From positions 1 through 8,286 of the forward strand of contig JAUYEQ010000006.1 in the NCBI GenBank assembly GCA_030691295.1: a DNA stretch of 8,286 nt, given 5' to 3'. This stretch comes from Bacteroidota bacterium. GTDB lineage: Bacteria > Bacteroidota > Bacteroidia > Bacteroidales > Prolixibacteraceae. Positions 6,835 to 8,286 of the stretch are shown here, in pieces. Every line of letters starts with the position of its first letter. Position 1 is the first letter of the stretch. The translations under genes were made by a program, and so were the position numbers. The notes under the pieces are model-generated. The model was not told the origin of the DNA. It saw nothing but the letters and a program-made list of their open reading frames with translations, and did not search any database.

Positions 6835-7386
6835 ATGGAAAAACTGATAATTGATGATCACCAGTTTCTTGAAAGGTTGAGTCTGTCGCATGTAGAGTTA
6901 ATTTTTAATGCAATTAACCAAAATCGTAAATTTCTGCGGAAATGGCTGCCATTTGTAGATTTCACGCACAAGATAATTGATACCGAAAGGTTTGTGCGGT
7001 CGATTCTGGAAAAACCAACTTCAAGTCGCGACGAAGTGTACGTAATCTGGTACAAACATGATTTTGCCGGCCTGATCGGTTTTAAGGAGGCTGACCGCAT
7101 CAACGATAAAATTGAAATTGGTTATTGGCTGATTGAAAAAATGACCGGAAAAGGGATTGCAACGGCAGCGGTGCGTAAAATGGTGAACCTTGCTTTCAGG
7201 AACATGGACATGAATCGTGTCCAGATCCGTTGCGGTGTCGGAAACGATAAAAGTTCGGCAATTCCACTTCGGCTGGGTTTTAAACTCGAAGGTATTGAAA
7301 GGGCAGGAGAGAGGCACAATCATCACTACATTGACCTTGAAGTTTTCAGTTTCCTTAAGTCAGAATGGGCAGAAACATTGTTTTGA
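6835..7386 (+). CDS. GNAT family N-acetyltransferase, RimJ/RimL (YdaF-like) type
   Basis: The 183-residue protein has the RimL-type GNAT layout. An N-terminal LSLSHVELIFNAINQNRKFLRKWLPFVD (15-42, key NRxxLRxWLPxVD) is the hallmark of ribosomal-protein-serine acetyltransferases such as Bacillus YdaF. The central beta strand EIGYWLI (94-100) leads into the acetyl-CoA pyrophosphate loop TGKGIATAAV (104-113), followed by NDKSSAIPLRLGF (137-149), the usual N-xx-S-xxx-xxx-GF motif of the fourth GNAT segment. It would transfer acetyl from acetyl-CoA to an N-terminal or other amine; the real substrate cannot be read from the sequence. The gene stands alone on the plus strand, diverging from the toxin-antitoxin pair. 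Upstream, TTAATTTG at 6777-6784 is only an imperfect -7 match. No clear terminator follows. Confidence 0.92.
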   Translation: MEKLIIDDHQFLERLSLSHVELIFNAINQNRKFLRKWLPFVDFTHKIIDTERFVRSILEKPTSSRDEVYVIWYKHDFAGLIGFKEADRINDKIEIGYWLIEKMTGKGIATAAVRKMVNLAFRNMDMNRVQIRCGVGNDKSSAIPLRLGFKLEGIERAGERHNHHYIDLEVFSFLKSEWAETLF

Positions 7387-7525
7387 CGAATGGTGATAGT
7401 CAAATGTTAAATTAGTGTATCCTTAAAAAGAAGCATACAAAACTTATAAAACAGATGTATCTTCCTGTATAATAGAAAGATATGATCTAAATAAGATTTG
7501 ATTTTCTGAACTCACCATCAAATAG

Positions 7526-7563
7526 TTTGTTTTGTTCAAACAAATAGACATTTGACTTGTTTG
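7526..7563. repeat. Overlapping short inverted repeats upstream of the ACP-like gene
   Basis: TTTGTTT (7526-7532) and AAACAAA (7538-7544) form a perfect 7-bp inverted repeat with a 5-nt spacer. CAAACAA (7537-7543) also pairs perfectly with TTGTTTG (7557-7563). The shared middle arm means the two pairings exclude each other. The block ends 5 nt before the putative -33 element of the downstream promoter, so a protein-binding operator is conceivable. The arms are low-complexity A/T sequence, so chance is a real alternative. Confidence 0.35.
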
Positions 7564-7568
7564 GTTAA

Positions 7569-7597
7569 TTGTTCGAATTACATATTTATTACTTTTG
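7569..7597 (+). promoter_or_regulatory. Putative Bacteroidota-type promoter of the ACP-like gene
   Basis: TTG at 7569-7571 and TACTTTTG at 7590-7597 are separated by 18 nt, close to the sigma-ABfr consensus TTG/TAnnTTTG. Transcription would begin around 7603, giving a leader of about 50 nt before the ATG at 7657. The same octamer TACTTTTG recurs before pyrH. Confidence 0.6.
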
Positions 7598-7656
7598 CGC
7601 AGTTCAATCCGAATTATTTATTGATTTTAAATTATTTGGAGTTAATTCAGAAAACA

Positions 7657-7908
7657 ATGGAAAACAAAACAATGAAACGAACCCTGTACAAGGTTCTCCG
7701 GAAAACAGGTGTTCGCCGTGATCAGATTAAACTTGATGCATCATTCAGTGAAGACCTGAATTTTGATCAAGTTGACTGGGCTCTTTTTGTCTATTATCTG
7801 GAAGGATTTTTTAAAATTCATCTTGAAGACAGGGAAATAAGGGAACTGTCTCATGTTGATGACACCTTAAAAATTGTCAGTCAAAGAGTATGTGTTGGGT
7901 GTTTGTAA
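7657..7908 (+). CDS. Acyl-carrier-protein-like protein lacking the phosphopantetheine serine
   Basis: The 83-residue protein aligns by eye along most of an acyl carrier protein. KLDASFSEDLNFDQVD (25-40) corresponds to the loop and start of helix II that in AcpP reads DLGADSLD; YYLEGFFKIHLEDREI (46-61) corresponds to LExxFxIxIxDxEA; LSHVDDTLKIV (64-74) to xxTVxDxxxxI. The serine that carries 4'-phosphopantetheine is Gln38, so it cannot be a working carrier as usually understood. It could be a structural or regulatory ACP homologue, for example a partner binder, but no function can be assigned. I chose ATG 7657; MKRTL at 7672 is also possible, and the reading upstream to 7552 is not protein-like. 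The C terminus ends CVGCL, beyond the ACP fold. It is flanked by its own promoter and terminator, so it is probably monocistronic. Confidence 0.75.
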   Translation: MENKTMKRTLYKVLRKTGVRRDQIKLDASFSEDLNFDQVDWALFVYYLEGFFKIHLEDREIRELSHVDDTLKIVSQRVCVGCL

Positions 7909-7943
7909 AACATCTGGAAGATTAAATTATTTTTCATAAATTA

Positions 7944-7971
7944 GGTATTCAGTTCGCTGGATACCTTTTTT
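7944..7971 (+). terminator. Intrinsic terminator after the ACP-like gene
   Basis: GGTATTCAG (7944-7952) and CTGGATACC (7957-7965) form a 9-bp stem (eight Watson-Crick pairs and one T-G wobble) closed by a TTCG loop and followed directly by six T residues (7966-7971). It begins 36 nt after the stop codon. This is a textbook rho-independent terminator and separates the gene from pyrH. Confidence 0.9.
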
Positions 7972-8054
7972 ATTTCAGAAAATGTTTGGTCTTGGGTTAA
8001 GCCTTAAATTTTAGTGAAAATTTTAATTGTTCAGTTCCGTTTAAACTTTTAATA

Positions 8055-8062
8055 TACTTTTG
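8055..8062 (+). promoter_or_regulatory. Putative -7 box of the pyrH promoter
   Basis: TACTTTTG matches TAnnTTTG exactly and repeats the octamer found before the ACP-like gene. It lies only 15 nt upstream of the pyrH ATG, so the transcript would have a leader of about ten bases or fewer. The -33 element is poor (a TTC at 8035-8037, spacer 17 nt). The preceding intrinsic terminator supports an independent promoter here. Confidence 0.55.
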
Positions 8063-8077
8063 CTGAAAAATATCCTT

Positions 8078-8286
8078 ATGTCAAAATTTAAACGGATTCT
8101 TCTTAAGCTGAGTGGCGAATCACTCATGGGCAAACAACAATACGGGATTGATCAGGAAAGATTAACCGATTATGCCGAACAGATTAAAGAGATTGCTGAT
8201 ACCGGTGTTCAGATTGGAATTGTAATCGGTGGAGGCAATATTTTCAGGGGATTGAGCGGGGCTACCAAAGGCTTCGATCGCGTAAA
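8078..8286 (+). CDS. pyrH: UMP kinase, 3' end outside window
   Basis: Only the first 69 codons are present. The N terminus [18 protein letters not shown] is the typical opening of bacterial UMP kinase, with the KLSGE phosphate-binding stretch (residues 10-14), and [12 protein letters not shown] (about 47-58) is the nucleotide-binding glycine-rich loop followed by the family's NIxRG. The enzyme phosphorylates UMP to UDP in pyrimidine nucleotide synthesis; this bacterial hexameric type belongs to the amino-acid-kinase fold and is unrelated to eukaryotic UMP/CMP kinase. The ATG at 8078 is fixed by the conserved N terminus. Allosteric residues and the C terminus lie outside the window. Confidence 0.95.
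   Translation, partial: MSKFKRILLKLSGESLMGKQQYGIDQERLTDYAEQIKEIADTGVQIGIVIGGGNIFRGLSGATKGFDRV

Noticed and set aside
7382..7404. TTTGAC...GTCAAA inverted repeat as terminator of the GNAT gene
   Set aside because: The stem is only 6 bp with an 11-nt loop, begins inside the stop codon region and has no following T-run.
7552..7656. N-terminal extension of the ACP-like gene from 7552
   Set aside because: It runs through the predicted promoter, starts at TTG and encodes residues unlike any ACP; the ATG at 7657 fits the fold.
7891..7908. CVGCL tail of the ACP-like protein as a metal site or lipid signal
   Set aside because: A single CxxC at the extreme C terminus without further ligands is too little to support a function.

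Overview
The window reads as chromosomal DNA of a member of the Bacteroidota, probably class Bacteroidia (Marinilabiliales/Prolixibacteraceae-like, an inference from protein flavour only). The signs are a DUF4292 lipoprotein next to an EnvC-family protein, several exported proteins with lipoprotein-type leaders, little Shine-Dalgarno sequence before the starts, and at least four matches to the Bacteroidota -7 promoter box TAnnTTTG. Coding density is high and no insertion sequence, prophage, CRISPR array, tRNA or rRNA is visible.

Layout. (1) 1-2034, plus strand: the end of a DUF4292 lipoprotein gene (its 5' end lies outside the window), overlapping by 8 nt with an EnvC-type murein hydrolase activator that has lost all four LytM zinc-ligand histidines. 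(2) 2042-3061, minus strand: pheS, convergent with the EnvC gene with only 7 nt between the stop codons. (3) 3112-6071, minus strand: three tandem genes for exported cyclophilin-type peptidylprolyl isomerases, spaced 15 nt and -1 nt apart. The last one carries an extra N-terminal degenerate trypsin-like domain. (4) 6123-6663, minus strand: a type II toxin-antitoxin pair (RelE/ParE-like toxin, composite antitoxin). (5) 6835-7386, plus strand: a RimJ/RimL-type GNAT acetyltransferase. (6) 7657-7908, plus strand: a small acyl-carrier-protein-like protein whose phosphopantetheine serine is replaced by glutamine, with its own promoter and a clean intrinsic terminator. (7) 8078 to the window end, plus strand: the first 69 codons of pyrH (UMP kinase).

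How it fits together. Much of the window concerns the cell envelope: a lipoprotein of unknown role, a regulator of septal peptidoglycan hydrolysis, and a cassette of three periplasmic or membrane-anchored foldases. pheS and pyrH are housekeeping genes. The toxin-antitoxin pair and the GNAT gene look like accessory genes placed between them. The points most worth a second look are the tandem cyclophilin cassette with its pseudo-protease fusion and the serine-less ACP-like protein. Both could be lineage-specific but family-wide features rather than novelties of this genome.
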